This document shows, piece by piece, positions 44,103-51,881 of a stretch of DNA of 64,000 nt (position 1 is the stretch's first letter; each line of letters opens with the position of its first letter). The position numbers and the translations under genes were made by a program. The notes under the pieces were generated by a model that searched no databases, had not been told where the DNA came from, and saw only the letters and a list, made by a program, of their open reading frames with translations. Origin of the DNA: CAVRIA01 sp963721115 (GTDB lineage Bacteria > Desulfobacterota > Binatia > HRBIN30 > CADEER01); NCBI GenBank assembly GCA_963721115.1, contig CAVRIA010000006.1:682001-746000 (forward strand), written 5' to 3'.

Positions 44103-45203
44103 ATGTCTGCCGACGGAGGTCGAGAGAAGCAGATCCGTTACGCGGTCATCATGGCAGGCGGTGTCGGGACGCGGTTTTGGCCGCGCAGTCGGCGGCGACG
44201 CCCCAAGCAGTTCTTGGCGATTCAAGGACGGCAATCGCTTCTCCAATGGACGTTTCGGCGCGTGCGGGGGATCGTCCCTCCAGCGCGCGTCCTCGTAGTC
44301 GCCAGCCGTGAGTTCGCCGGCCAAATCCGGCGACAGTTGCCGTCTTTGCCGCCGGCGAATGTGATCGTCGAGCCGGACGCGCGAGGTACGGGGCCGTGCC
44401 TCGCTTTGGCAGCCGCGCGGATCGCCCGTCGCCATTCGGGTGCGATCATGGCCGTATTTCCGGCTGATCACGTCGTGACCGACCTGCCGCGCTTCCGGCG
44501 CGCCATTCTCACCGGCTTCTCCGTCGCCGAGAAGGCGGGGTGTCTGGTTACCTTTGGAATTCCTCCCACAGGACCGGAAGTGGGATATGGCTACGTCGAG
44601 GTTGGCGATGTCGTGCGGCGCGTGCCACCGCGTGTGCGTTGGGTGAAGCGGTTTCATGAGAAGCCAGAGCTGTCCACCGCGAAGAAATACGTGAAGGCGG
44701 GTCGTTACCTGTGGAACTCGGGAATGTTTGCCTGGAGTGTGGATACGCTGCGGCGAGCGTTCGACGCACACGCTCCTCGGATCGCTTCCGTCATGCGTGC
44801 GCTGGAGGATGCGCCGGACGACGGTCCGGGCTCGAGGACGTGGCGAACGGCGTATCGGCGCCTGCCGGTAGTGTCGATTGACGTCGCCGTCATGGAGAGG
44901 GCTCAACGGGTAGCCGTGGTCGACGGTGACTTCGGCTGGAGTGATGTGGGAAGCTGGGCGGCGGCAGGAGAGATCTGGGGAACGGATGAAGCGGGGAATG
45001 CGCGTAGAGGAAGCACACTGCTCTTGGACTGCCGCGATACTGTCGTGTTCGGGGACGATCGGCTCGTCGCCATGCTGGGGGTCGACGACCTCGTGGTGGT
45101 CGACAGTCCTGGGGCGGTGCTCGTCTGCCGAAAGAGCCGCGCCCAGGAGGTCCGTCGCATCGTGAGCGCTCTGACTCACACTCGTCACCGTCGCCTGCTA
45201 TAG
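44103..45203 (+). CDS. manC: Mannose-1-phosphate guanylyltransferase
   Basis: A 366-aa enzyme making GDP-mannose from mannose 1-phosphate and GTP. The nucleotidyltransferase signature is MAGGVGTRFWPRSRRRRPKQ; VFPADHVVTD holds the catalytic Asp, and FHEKPELSTAKKYV and YLWNSGMFAWS are typical of the family. The C-terminal isomerase domain of the long ManC/AlgA form is absent. ATG 44103 was chosen; an in-frame ATG at 44061 exists. The product of the mutase at 9054 would be its substrate. The gene stands 39 bp before plsB on the same strand. Confidence 0.92.
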   Translation: MSADGGREKQIRYAVIMAGGVGTRFWPRSRRRRPKQFLAIQGRQSLLQWTFRRVRGIVPPARVLVVASREFAGQIRRQLPSLPPANVIVEPDARGTGPCLALAAARIARRHSGAIMAVFPADHVVTDLPRFRRAILTGFSVAEKAGCLVTFGIPPTGPEVGYGYVEVGDVVRRVPPRVRWVKRFHEKPELSTAKKYVKAGRYLWNSGMFAWSVDTLRRAFDAHAPRIASVMRALEDAPDDGPGSRTWRTAYRRLPVVSIDVAVMERAQRVAVVDGDFGWSDVGSWAAAGEIWGTDEAGNARRGSTLLLDCRDTVVFGDDRLVAMLGVDDLVVVDSPGAVLVCRKSRAQEVRRIVSALTHTRHRRLL

Positions 45204-45242
45204 TCCGCAACGGCGTCTCGGTGTCGAATCAAGGCGCCGCAG

Positions 45243-47882
45243 ATGTCGACTGGAAGTGCGATGAGTGAACCGGCGATCGATCACGGAAGAGAAGAAAGGT
45301 TGGCTCCGAGCGCCGGCCAGCAAGGTCGCCTAGGTTTGCTCGTTGGGTGGTTTTGCGGATGGGCCTTTCGCTCGATGATGATCGCGCCGAGTGCGGTGGA
45401 GCACTTGCGTGCACTGGCCGACCGCGGGCCGGTCGTCTACGTCATGCGGCAGCGTTCGTGGGTCGACTACCTCTTGATCACCTATGTGCTGACACGCGAC
45501 GGATTGCCTCAGCCCGAGTTCGCGAACGACATCCCGTCGCTTTGGTTCCGTCCGATACGGCATGTCTTGGGATGGTTCTGGCACCGTTTTCGCCGAGCCC
45601 GACTCGTCGCCCGTGAGCTACGCGAGTTCGAGGCCCGAGATCGTTGTCGTCGGTTGGTCGCGGCGGGGCGGCCGGTGATGATCTTTATGCGCGGCAAGAT
45701 GCCGCGCATGGGACTCCTGTCCGGTAGGCGTCGCGCCCTCCGTGCGATGCAGACGGGGAGCGACTATCTGCGCGAGATCGTGCATCATCAGTGGATATCC
45801 GGACAAGAGGTGTCCCTCGTGCCGATCGCCGTACTCCGTGGGCGAGGGATGCGCCGCAAGGAATCGCGCCTCGCGACTCTCGTGTACAGCGTCCAAGAGA
45901 TGCCCGGTGAGCTGCGCCGCATGATCTCGTTGCTGTGGAATCGACACGACACGACGATCAACGTCGGAGTGGAGGTGCAGCTTCGCGATTTCACACGACA
46001 GTACCAGCGCGAAGGCGAGGAGCGCATCGTGCGCCGGCTGACTCGCGCGCTGCAGATCTTTCTGTATCGCGAGGAGCGGCTCGTGTGGGGGCCTCTCTTG
46101 CTCCCCAAGCGGCAGGTTCGCCAGCGTGTCCTCGAGGACGAAGAGGTGGCGGCAGCGATCAACCGGCTCGCTGCGCAGGGAAGGCAGGCGGAGTCCCAGC
46201 TCCGGCGACAGGCCGAGCGATACTTCGACGAAATGGCGGCCAACTTTCACGGCATCTATTTCTCGATCCTCGAGTTCGTTTTCAATCGCGTCTGGCCACG
46301 CCTCTTCCACGGACTTGAGTACTCCGGATTGGAGAAGGTGGCGGAACGGGTGAAGCGGCATCCAGTCGTACTCGTACCGTGCCATCGCAGCCACTTCGAC
46401 TACGTCATCCTGTCTTATGTGTTTCATCTCAACTATCTGAGCCCTCCACACATCGCTGCGGGGATCAACCTCTCGTTCTGGCCTCTCGGCCCTCTGTTTC
46501 GCGGCGCCGGAGCGTATTTCATCCGCCGGAGCTTCGAGGACAATGAGCTCTACAAGGTCGTGTTCCGCAGCTACCTCACTTTCCTCATTCGCGAAGGGTA
46601 CACACAGGAATTCTTCATCGAGGGTGGACGGAGCCGGACGGGAAAGATCCTCACTCCGAAGCTGGGGATGTTGTCTGCTATCGTGGACGCGTTCATGCGC
46701 GGCGTGCGTCGCGACCTGTACCTCGTGCCGGTGTCCATCCACTACGGCCGGGTTGTCGAGGAGGAGTCCTATCAGCGAGAACTCGGCGGTGCCGAGAAGC
46801 AGCCGGAGTCGCTGGCCGGGCTTCTGCGTGCCGGGCGTCTTCTTCGTCGGCGTCACGGGACCGTCTACCTGACGTTCGCCGAGCCGATATCACTGGCGGA
46901 AGCGCTGGGTGCGCGCAAACAGCAATTCCGCTCATCAGAGGACGCGGGCGTACAGACCGAGAAGAGGCGCTTCGTTCAGAAGCTCGGGTTCCGGCTACTG
47001 CGCGAAGTGAACGATGTTTCCGTCGCCGGCGCGACGTCGGTGTCGGCCACAGTCCTCCTCAGCATGCTTCACCGCGCCTGTCGTCACCGCGACTTCGTGC
47101 GCAGGGCCTATGCGTTGGTCCACTTTCTTGGCCATCGGGGAGTCCGCACAACGGCATCTCTCGAGCGCAACGCTGAGCAAGAGTTCCGCGAGAATCTCTC
47201 CTTTCTGGAGAACGGGGGGCTCATCCAACGGCTTCCCGGCGACGATGCGGGCGGAGGTTTGATCCACGTTCCGCGCGAGAAACGGTTGGCGCTCAATTTC
47301 TACAAGAACAATACGATCCACTTCTTCCTCCTCCCGGCCCTGCTCTGCGAGGCCCTGTCGCGAGGTCTGCGCGGTATCGCTCTCAAGGAGGACGTCGTTT
47401 GGTGGCTCGAGCTGTTCCGTTGGGAGTTCGCTTTGCCTGAGCGGGAGGACATCGCCGGTGAGCTGAGCCGGCTCATGGATTATCTGCGTACGGAAGGCGG
47501 GCTCGTCGGAGGGGAGCCCTTCGACCTGGTCCCGAGCAGTCCCTTCGTCGCCAGTGCCGTCGGGATCCTCGACAACTTCCGCGAGGCGTACTGGATTGCC
47601 ATTCAGTTTCTGATGGCTTTGCCCGAGGAGGGACTGACAGAACGAGCGGCCATCGACGGGATGCAGAAGAAGTACCGGACCGCGCTGCTGTTGGGCGAGG
47701 TGCGCAAACCGGAGGGAAACTCGTCCGTCACCTTGGGAAATGCGATCAACCGGTTCGCCGAGATCGACTGCATCCAAGTGCGGGCCGGGAAGGGGCGAGA
47801 GCGCCTGGTGAGTCGTGGGTCGAACTTCGCAGAGCTCGGCAACATGGTGGGACGGATCGCTGCCGGCGTCATGGGGGTTTGA
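45243..47882 (+). CDS. plsB: Glycerol-3-phosphate 1-O-acyltransferase
   Basis: An 879-aa membrane-associated enzyme that puts the first acyl chain on glycerol 3-phosphate in phospholipid synthesis. Family length is about 800-850 aa. The N-terminal domain has VVYVMRQRSWVDYLLITYVL. The catalytic block starts PCHRSHFDYVILSYV (HX4D with His381 and Asp386), continues with GAYFIRRSFEDNELYK and FFIEGGRSRTGKILTPKLGM, and ends with LVPVSIHYGRVVEEESY. Acyltransferase motifs I-IV are all intact. The C-terminal part, with NNTIHFFLLPALLCEALSRG, matches PlsB rather than PlsY. Confidence 0.95.
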   Translation: MSTGSAMSEPAIDHGREERLAPSAGQQGRLGLLVGWFCGWAFRSMMIAPSAVEHLRALADRGPVVYVMRQRSWVDYLLITYVLTRDGLPQPEFANDIPSLWFRPIRHVLGWFWHRFRRARLVARELREFEARDRCRRLVAAGRPVMIFMRGKMPRMGLLSGRRRALRAMQTGSDYLREIVHHQWISGQEVSLVPIAVLRGRGMRRKESRLATLVYSVQEMPGELRRMISLLWNRHDTTINVGVEVQLRDFTRQYQREGEERIVRRLTRALQIFLYREERLVWGPLLLPKRQVRQRVLEDEEVAAAINRLAAQGRQAESQLRRQAERYFDEMAANFHGIYFSILEFVFNRVWPRLFHGLEYSGLEKVAERVKRHPVVLVPCHRSHFDYVILSYVFHLNYLSPPHIAAGINLSFWPLGPLFRGAGAYFIRRSFEDNELYKVVFRSYLTFLIREGYTQEFFIEGGRSRTGKILTPKLGMLSAIVDAFMRGVRRDLYLVPVSIHYGRVVEEESYQRELGGAEKQPESLAGLLRAGRLLRRRHGTVYLTFAEPISLAEALGARKQQFRSSEDAGVQTEKRRFVQKLGFRLLREVNDVSVAGATSVSATVLLSMLHRACRHRDFVRRAYALVHFLGHRGVRTTASLERNAEQEFRENLSFLENGGLIQRLPGDDAGGGLIHVPREKRLALNFYKNNTIHFFLLPALLCEALSRGLRGIALKEDVVWWLELFRWEFALPEREDIAGELSRLMDYLRTEGGLVGGEPFDLVPSSPFVASAVGILDNFREAYWIAIQFLMALPEEGLTERAAIDGMQKKYRTALLLGEVRKPEGNSSVTLGNAINRFAEIDCIQVRAGKGRERLVSRGSNFAELGNMVGRIAAGVMGV

Positions 47883-47901
47883 GAAGGGGCGCGACCCCGT
47901 G

Positions 47902-47929
47902 TTGACACCGGCCTGCCATACCGTAGTCT
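47902..47929 (+). promoter_or_regulatory. Sigma-70-like promoter upstream of the DUF151-PDZ gene
   Basis: TTGACA at 47902-47907 and TAGTCT at 47924-47929, spacing 16 bp. It lies about 23 bp before ATG 47952, so the leader would be short. The gene would thus be expressed separately from plsB. Confidence 0.45.
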
Positions 47930-47951
47930 CGTAGACTCTGAGTGTCGGATC

Positions 47952-48740
47952 ATGACGGTGTCCCGCCCATTCGATCGGCCCCGACTCTGGCTCGCCCTTC
48001 TGGGTCTAGGAGTCTGTCTGGGCTGCTCCGATTCGGGGGTGACGGACGTGGAGGTCACGGTCAGACGGGTCACGATCGATCCGAGCTCGCACTCGCCGGT
48101 GGTTCTGCTCGAGGATCGGTCGCACACAGTGGCCCTTCCGATCTGGATCGGTCCGGCGGAGGCGCAAGCGATAGCGATGCGTCTCGAAGGGGTGGCCGCG
48201 TCCCGCCCGATGACCCACGACCTCATGAAGAACGTGCTCGAGCAACTCGGAGTCGATCTGCAAAAGGTGGTCATCTCGGAGTTGCGCGAGGATACGTACC
48301 GCGCCCGACTGTTCCTGAAATCGAAGAACCGGGAAATCGAGGTGGACAGTCGGCCGAGCGATGCCATCGCTCTTGCTCTGCGCTTCGAGCGACCGATCTT
48401 TGTGGCGCCCGCCCTCCTGCAGCGCGATCGCGTGATCGCCCTGCGGAAGGCCGATATCCAAACACTGACCATGGGGGGAGTGACCGTGCAGCACCTATCG
48501 CCGGAGCTGGCGGAGCATTTCCACCTGCCTCCTGGCCGCGGCGTTTTGGTATCGGAGGTCGCGGATCGACACGGAGCGTTGCATCGAGGGGACGTCATTC
48601 TGGCGGTGGAAGGGCATCCCGTGCGCGACGTGAACGACTTTCGCAGGGAGATGCGCGCACTTGCGGGAGATGCCGACCTCTCCGTCCAGCGCGAGGGCAA
48701 CCGCATCCACGTCGCCTTTGGCCTACCCCCTGCCGATTAG
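47952..48740 (+). CDS. Lipoprotein fusing a DUF151 (bifunctional nuclease) domain to a PDZ domain
   Basis: A 262-aa protein. A lipoprotein signal ends in GVCLGC, so it is exported. Residues about 32-160 match the DUF151/BFN fold: VTVRRVTIDPSSHSPVVLLE, LPIWIGPAEAQAIAMRLEG, RPMTHDLMKNVLEQLG, then VDSRPSDAIALALRFE. Residues about 177-258 look like a PDZ domain: GRGVLVSEVADRHGALHRGD and VILAVEGHPVRDVNDFRREM. DUF151 proteins are usually cytoplasmic and about 150-170 aa. An exported copy with a PDZ domain suggests an envelope role unrelated to nucleic acids. Nuclease activity should not be assumed. Confidence 0.82.
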   Translation: MTVSRPFDRPRLWLALLGLGVCLGCSDSGVTDVEVTVRRVTIDPSSHSPVVLLEDRSHTVALPIWIGPAEAQAIAMRLEGVAASRPMTHDLMKNVLEQLGVDLQKVVISELREDTYRARLFLKSKNREIEVDSRPSDAIALALRFERPIFVAPALLQRDRVIALRKADIQTLTMGGVTVQHLSPELAEHFHLPPGRGVLVSEVADRHGALHRGDVILAVEGHPVRDVNDFRREMRALAGDADLSVQREGNRIHVAFGLPPAD

Positions 48741-48891
48741 CCGAATTCAGGTGTTCCATTAGCGGTTTTTTTGCTCCGCCTCTTCGGCTGAGTTGACCGC
48801 CGCAGAAGCGCGTGAGAGGAATAAAATGGTTCCAGCGGTCCGATTTGACTCGCTGGCCGAATCATACTAAGCCCCAAGCCCGCCAACCGTA

Positions 48892-49242
48892 GTGACCAAC
48901 GAAGGGCAGAAAGAAACCAAGGGAGACGAGACGTTGGACGTCCGGGTCAACCGGCTCGCTCGCGAGTTGGCACGGACGATCAACGCGGGCGTGATGGAGC
49001 ATCGAGTGCAACTGCGCGAAACGGCGATTCACCTGCTGCGCGACGAAGTCGAAATCGTCGTCGGGCAGGGCGCGACGAGTTCGCTCCCCTCCAACGATTT
49101 CAACGCGTTTGGCATCGCGATCCCCTTGTTCCTCGTTGGCGCCGTGATGATCATTCTGTTTCCGCCGGTCGGCCTACTGCTGTTTGCGGCCGCGGTGGTC
49201 ATGATGGCCTGGGGTCTGGGGGCAGTCGTCCTGCGTCGCTGA
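48892..49242 (+). CDS. Small membrane protein of unknown function
   Basis: A 116-aa protein starting at GTG 48892. The first 75 residues are soluble and helical (VNRLARELARTINAGVMEHR and TAIHLLRDEVEIVV). Two close hydrophobic helices follow (IAIPLFLVGAVMIILFPPVG and LLFAAAVVMMAWGLGAVVL). It precedes the respiratory locus by 23 bp on the same strand and may belong to that operon. Confidence 0.62.
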   Translation: MTNEGQKETKGDETLDVRVNRLARELARTINAGVMEHRVQLRETAIHLLRDEVEIVVGQGATSSLPSNDFNAFGIAIPLFLVGAVMIILFPPVGLLLFAAAVVMMAWGLGAVVLRR

Positions 49243-49265
49243 TGCAGCGCTTCCGAGGTGATCTC

Positions 49266-49862
49266 ATGGCAAAAGCGAAGAAACTTTCTTCCGAGGAACA
49301 GGCAGCGTTGGAGGAGCGGAGGCGCCGCCAAGAGCTGGGCGATACGCCATCGGCGGCCGAGGGGGCAGCGTTGCCGTCGAGTCTCTGGTCGCGGCGGGAT
49401 TTCTTCGGTCGCGTCGGATGGGGCGGCTTCGGGTTGTTCACCGGCCTGTCGCTGCTGGCATTCGTACGCTCGGCCTTTCCGCGCGTGCTGTTCACGCCCC
49501 CGACGACCTTTAAGGCGGGGCCGCCGAGCGACTACACGATCGGCGAGGTGAGCGAGCGATTCAAGAAGGAGCATCGCGTGTGGATCGTGCGCGAGGCCGA
49601 GGGCTTCTACGTCCTGTTCGCGAAGTGCACCCACCTCGGCTGCACGCCCCGCTGGCTCAAGGTGGAGCAGAAGTTCAAGTGCCCCTGCCACGGCAGCGGG
49701 TATCGCAAGAGTGGGATCAACTTCGAGGGGCCGGCTCCTCGACCGCTCGAGCGGTTCAGGATCACCCTGACTGATGACGGCCAGTTGTTGATCGACATGG
49801 GCGTGACGTACCGCTACGAGCGCGGCCAGTGGGACAAGCCCGGAGCGTTCTTGCACGTCTGA
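49266..49862 (+). CDS. Rieske 2Fe-2S subunit of the cytochrome bc complex
   Basis: A 198-aa membrane-anchored iron-sulfur protein that takes electrons from quinol in the bc complex. A charged N-terminal tail leads to RRDFFGRVGWGGFGLFTGLS, a Tat-like anchor. The Rieske domain has CTHLGCTPRW and CPCHGSGYRKSGINFEGPAP, giving two Cys and two His cluster ligands plus the paired disulfide Cys. ATG 49266 has GAGGTG 5 nt upstream. It is the first clearly respiratory gene of a run that continues to 61712. Confidence 0.94.
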   Translation: MAKAKKLSSEEQAALEERRRRQELGDTPSAAEGAALPSSLWSRRDFFGRVGWGGFGLFTGLSLLAFVRSAFPRVLFTPPTTFKAGPPSDYTIGEVSERFKKEHRVWIVREAEGFYVLFAKCTHLGCTPRWLKVEQKFKCPCHGSGYRKSGINFEGPAPRPLERFRITLTDDGQLLIDMGVTYRYERGQWDKPGAFLHV

Positions 49863-49893
49863 TCGTCTCCGCGGGGCAGAGGTCGGAAAGAGT

Positions 49894-50664
49894 ATGAGCA
49901 AGTGGGAAGAGACCAAGCGCCAGATCACGGAATCCCAGATCTGGCAATCGATCTTTCGGCATGGCTACGAGGACACGCCCCGCAACCGCGTCCTGATGGT
50001 GTCGGGGAACATCTGGTTGCACCTGCATCCCTCGAAGGTGCGTCGTCACGCGATACGGATGAGATTCACCTGGTGCATGGGTGGAATCACCTTCCTTATG
50101 TTTCTGGTGACCGTCGTGACGGGGATCTACTTGATGTTCTACTACCGTCCGACGGCCGAGTACGCATACGCGGACATGAAGTACCTCGAGTTCGACATGC
50201 CCTTTGGGATGTTCATGCGCAATATGCACCGCTGGGCTGCGCACGGAATGGTCATCGCGGTCTGGCTGCACATGTTCCGAGTTTTCCTCACCGGTTCGTA
50301 CAAGCCACCTCGCGAGTTCAACTGGATCGTTGGTGTGATTCTGCTCGTTCTCACGTTGCTGCTCAGCTTCACTGGGTACCTGTTACCATGGGATCAGCTC
50401 TCGATCTGGGCGGTGACGGTGGGATCGAACATGGCCAGGGCGACGCCACTCCTCGGCAACGAGGGGCCATTTGCGCAATACATAGGGGCGAACCCGATCT
50501 ACGATGCGCGCGCGTTTCTCTTCGGAGGAGGGGAAATCGGGCCGCACACACTGCTGCGCTTCTACATCCTCCATTGCATCTTCATTCCGCTCGTGGCGAG
50601 CCTGTTCATGGCCGTTCACTTCTGGCGGATTCGGCGCGATGGTTTCTCCGGGCCGCCGGTGTGA
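49894..50664 (+). CDS. Cytochrome b N-terminal half (b6-like)
   Basis: A 256-aa heme protein with four membrane helices, the quinol-oxidising core. Heme b ligands are visible in MHRWAAHGMVIAVWLHMFRV (helix B) and, for helix D, in the two His of FYILHCIFIPLVASLFMAVH. LLSFTGYLLPWDQLSIWAVTV is the conserved segment after helix C. The chain stops after four helices with DGFSGPP, as in b6-type split cytochromes; the rest is encoded at 50853. It follows the Rieske gene by 31 bp. It overlaps the small protein at 50661 by a GTGA junction. Confidence 0.94.
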   Translation: MSKWEETKRQITESQIWQSIFRHGYEDTPRNRVLMVSGNIWLHLHPSKVRRHAIRMRFTWCMGGITFLMFLVTVVTGIYLMFYYRPTAEYAYADMKYLEFDMPFGMFMRNMHRWAAHGMVIAVWLHMFRVFLTGSYKPPREFNWIVGVILLVLTLLLSFTGYLLPWDQLSIWAVTVGSNMARATPLLGNEGPFAQYIGANPIYDARAFLFGGGEIGPHTLLRFYILHCIFIPLVASLFMAVHFWRIRRDGFSGPPV

Positions 50665-50846
50665 ACGGGGAGGGGGTGGCCGTGCAGGCCGATAGTAGGT
50701 ACGCCGTTGGCAGTCTAATCCTGGTCGCTGCGCTCATGGGGGGAACAGCGCTCTTCACCGGGCTTCGTGTTCTGGTGTTACCGACGATCTTCGTATCGAT
50801 CCTCGCGCTGCTTTATCGGGCGGCCAGGCCGCGTCCGGAGGAGTGA
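50661..50846 (+). CDS. Small two-helix membrane protein within the bc operon
   Basis: About 61 aa (or 54 aa if GTG 50682 behind GGGGAGG is used). It has two hydrophobic segments, YAVGSLILVAALMGGTALF and VLVLPTIFVSILALLYRAA, and a short basic tail. Its start overlaps the cytochrome b stop (GTGA) and it ends 6 bp before the next cytochrome b gene. It is probably a small accessory subunit, in the spirit of the small PetG/L/M/N subunits of b6f, although no sequence similarity is claimed. Confidence 0.66.
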   Translation: MNGEGVAVQADSRYAVGSLILVAALMGGTALFTGLRVLVLPTIFVSILALLYRAARPRPEE

Positions 50847-50852
50847 AGTCGC

Positions 50853-51668
50853 ATGGCGCAAGCACAAGCGAAGCCGATTCAATCGGGTACGGCCTCGAGT
50901 GCTACCCCGGCAAGTCGAAAAGCGGCGGGCCCTAGGGATGACAAGGTCCATACGTGGCCCCATCTGGTGCGTGCGGAGTTCCTGTGCGCCATCTTTGTCG
51001 TCGTTCTCCTGGTGGTCTGGTCGCTTCTGGTCGATGCTCCATTGGAGGAAGCCGCCAATCCGACTCGGACGCCCAACCCCTCGAAAGCGCCCTGGTACTT
51101 CCTCGGCCTTCAGGAGATGCTCGTATTCTTCGATCCCTGGCACGCCGGCGTGGTATTGCCATCTTTCATCATCATCGGGTTGATGGTCATACCGTACATC
51201 GACATCAACCCATCCGGAAACGGCTACTACGCGTTCGAATCCCGCAAGTACGAGATCCTGACCTTCTTTCTGGGGTTCCACGTTCTCTGGGTTTCTCTGA
51301 TCATCACCGGGACCTTTCTTCGTGGTCCGGGATGGAACTGGTTCTGGCCATGGCAAGTGTGGGACATGCACAAAGTCGAGGCGATGACCAACGTCGACCT
51401 TCCCTACAAGGTGGGCTTCCGGGACTATTTCTGGTCGTCCGTTTTCGGAGGAGTGTTGGTCGTCGGCTACTTCGTGCTCGGAACGATCGGGATGTACTGG
51501 TGGATCGTACGTCTCAAGGGGCGAGAGTTCATGGCGCGATGGGGGATGCCCCGCTTCTTCACTACATCGTTTCTCTTCCTCAATCTTCTGGCGGTGGTGG
51601 TGAAGATGGTCCTGCGACACGCTTTCAATATCAAATACGTGTGGGTCACTCCGTGGCTCAATATCTAG
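50853..51668 (+). CDS. Cytochrome b C-terminal half (subunit IV-like)
   Basis: A 271-aa protein completing cytochrome b. After a cytoplasmic N-terminus (residues 1-45) come membrane helices. The Qo-site motif appears in NPSKAPWYFLGLQEMLVFFD, replacing PEWY by PWY as in many bacterial split cytochromes. VLPSFIIIGLMVIPYIDINP is the conserved next helix. It also has a helix pair beyond the usual subunit IV (GVLVVGYFVLGTIGMYWWIV and FLFLNLLAVVVKMVLRHAFN). It is thus longer than b6f subunit IV (about 160 aa). It is not fused to a cytochrome c domain. Confidence 0.9.
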   Translation: MAQAQAKPIQSGTASSATPASRKAAGPRDDKVHTWPHLVRAEFLCAIFVVVLLVVWSLLVDAPLEEAANPTRTPNPSKAPWYFLGLQEMLVFFDPWHAGVVLPSFIIIGLMVIPYIDINPSGNGYYAFESRKYEILTFFLGFHVLWVSLIITGTFLRGPGWNWFWPWQVWDMHKVEAMTNVDLPYKVGFRDYFWSSVFGGVLVVGYFVLGTIGMYWWIVRLKGREFMARWGMPRFFTTSFLFLNLLAVVVKMVLRHAFNIKYVWVTPWLNI

Positions 51669-51700
51669 ACGGACCGCGGCGCTGCGACTTTCCAAGGTGA

Positions 51701-51877
51701 ATGTTCTACATCGCCAAGTTGGTCGAGGCGATCGGGGTTGCCGATGTCGGCTACGCCCTCTTCGTCGGGTTGACGGAAGAGAATGCGATGGGGCGGGAAC
51801 TCCAGTTGTTGATGCTCGGCTTCGCGGTCTTCTACGTTGGACGCTTCATGGAGCGGCGGACTTCCACGCGAGGGTGA
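51701..51877 (+). CDS. 58-aa membrane-associated protein between cytochrome b and octaheme c
   Basis: A 58-residue protein: MFYIAKLVEAIGVADVGYAL, then a hydrophobic stretch QLLMLGFAVFYVGRFMERRT. AAGGTG lies directly before ATG 51701 and the stop is 4 bp before the octaheme start. It is most likely a small subunit of the complex. Similar tiny genes near respiratory operons are often left out of annotations. Confidence 0.62.
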   Translation: MFYIAKLVEAIGVADVGYALFVGLTEENAMGRELQLLMLGFAVFYVGRFMERRTSTRG

Positions 51878-51881
51878 GAGG

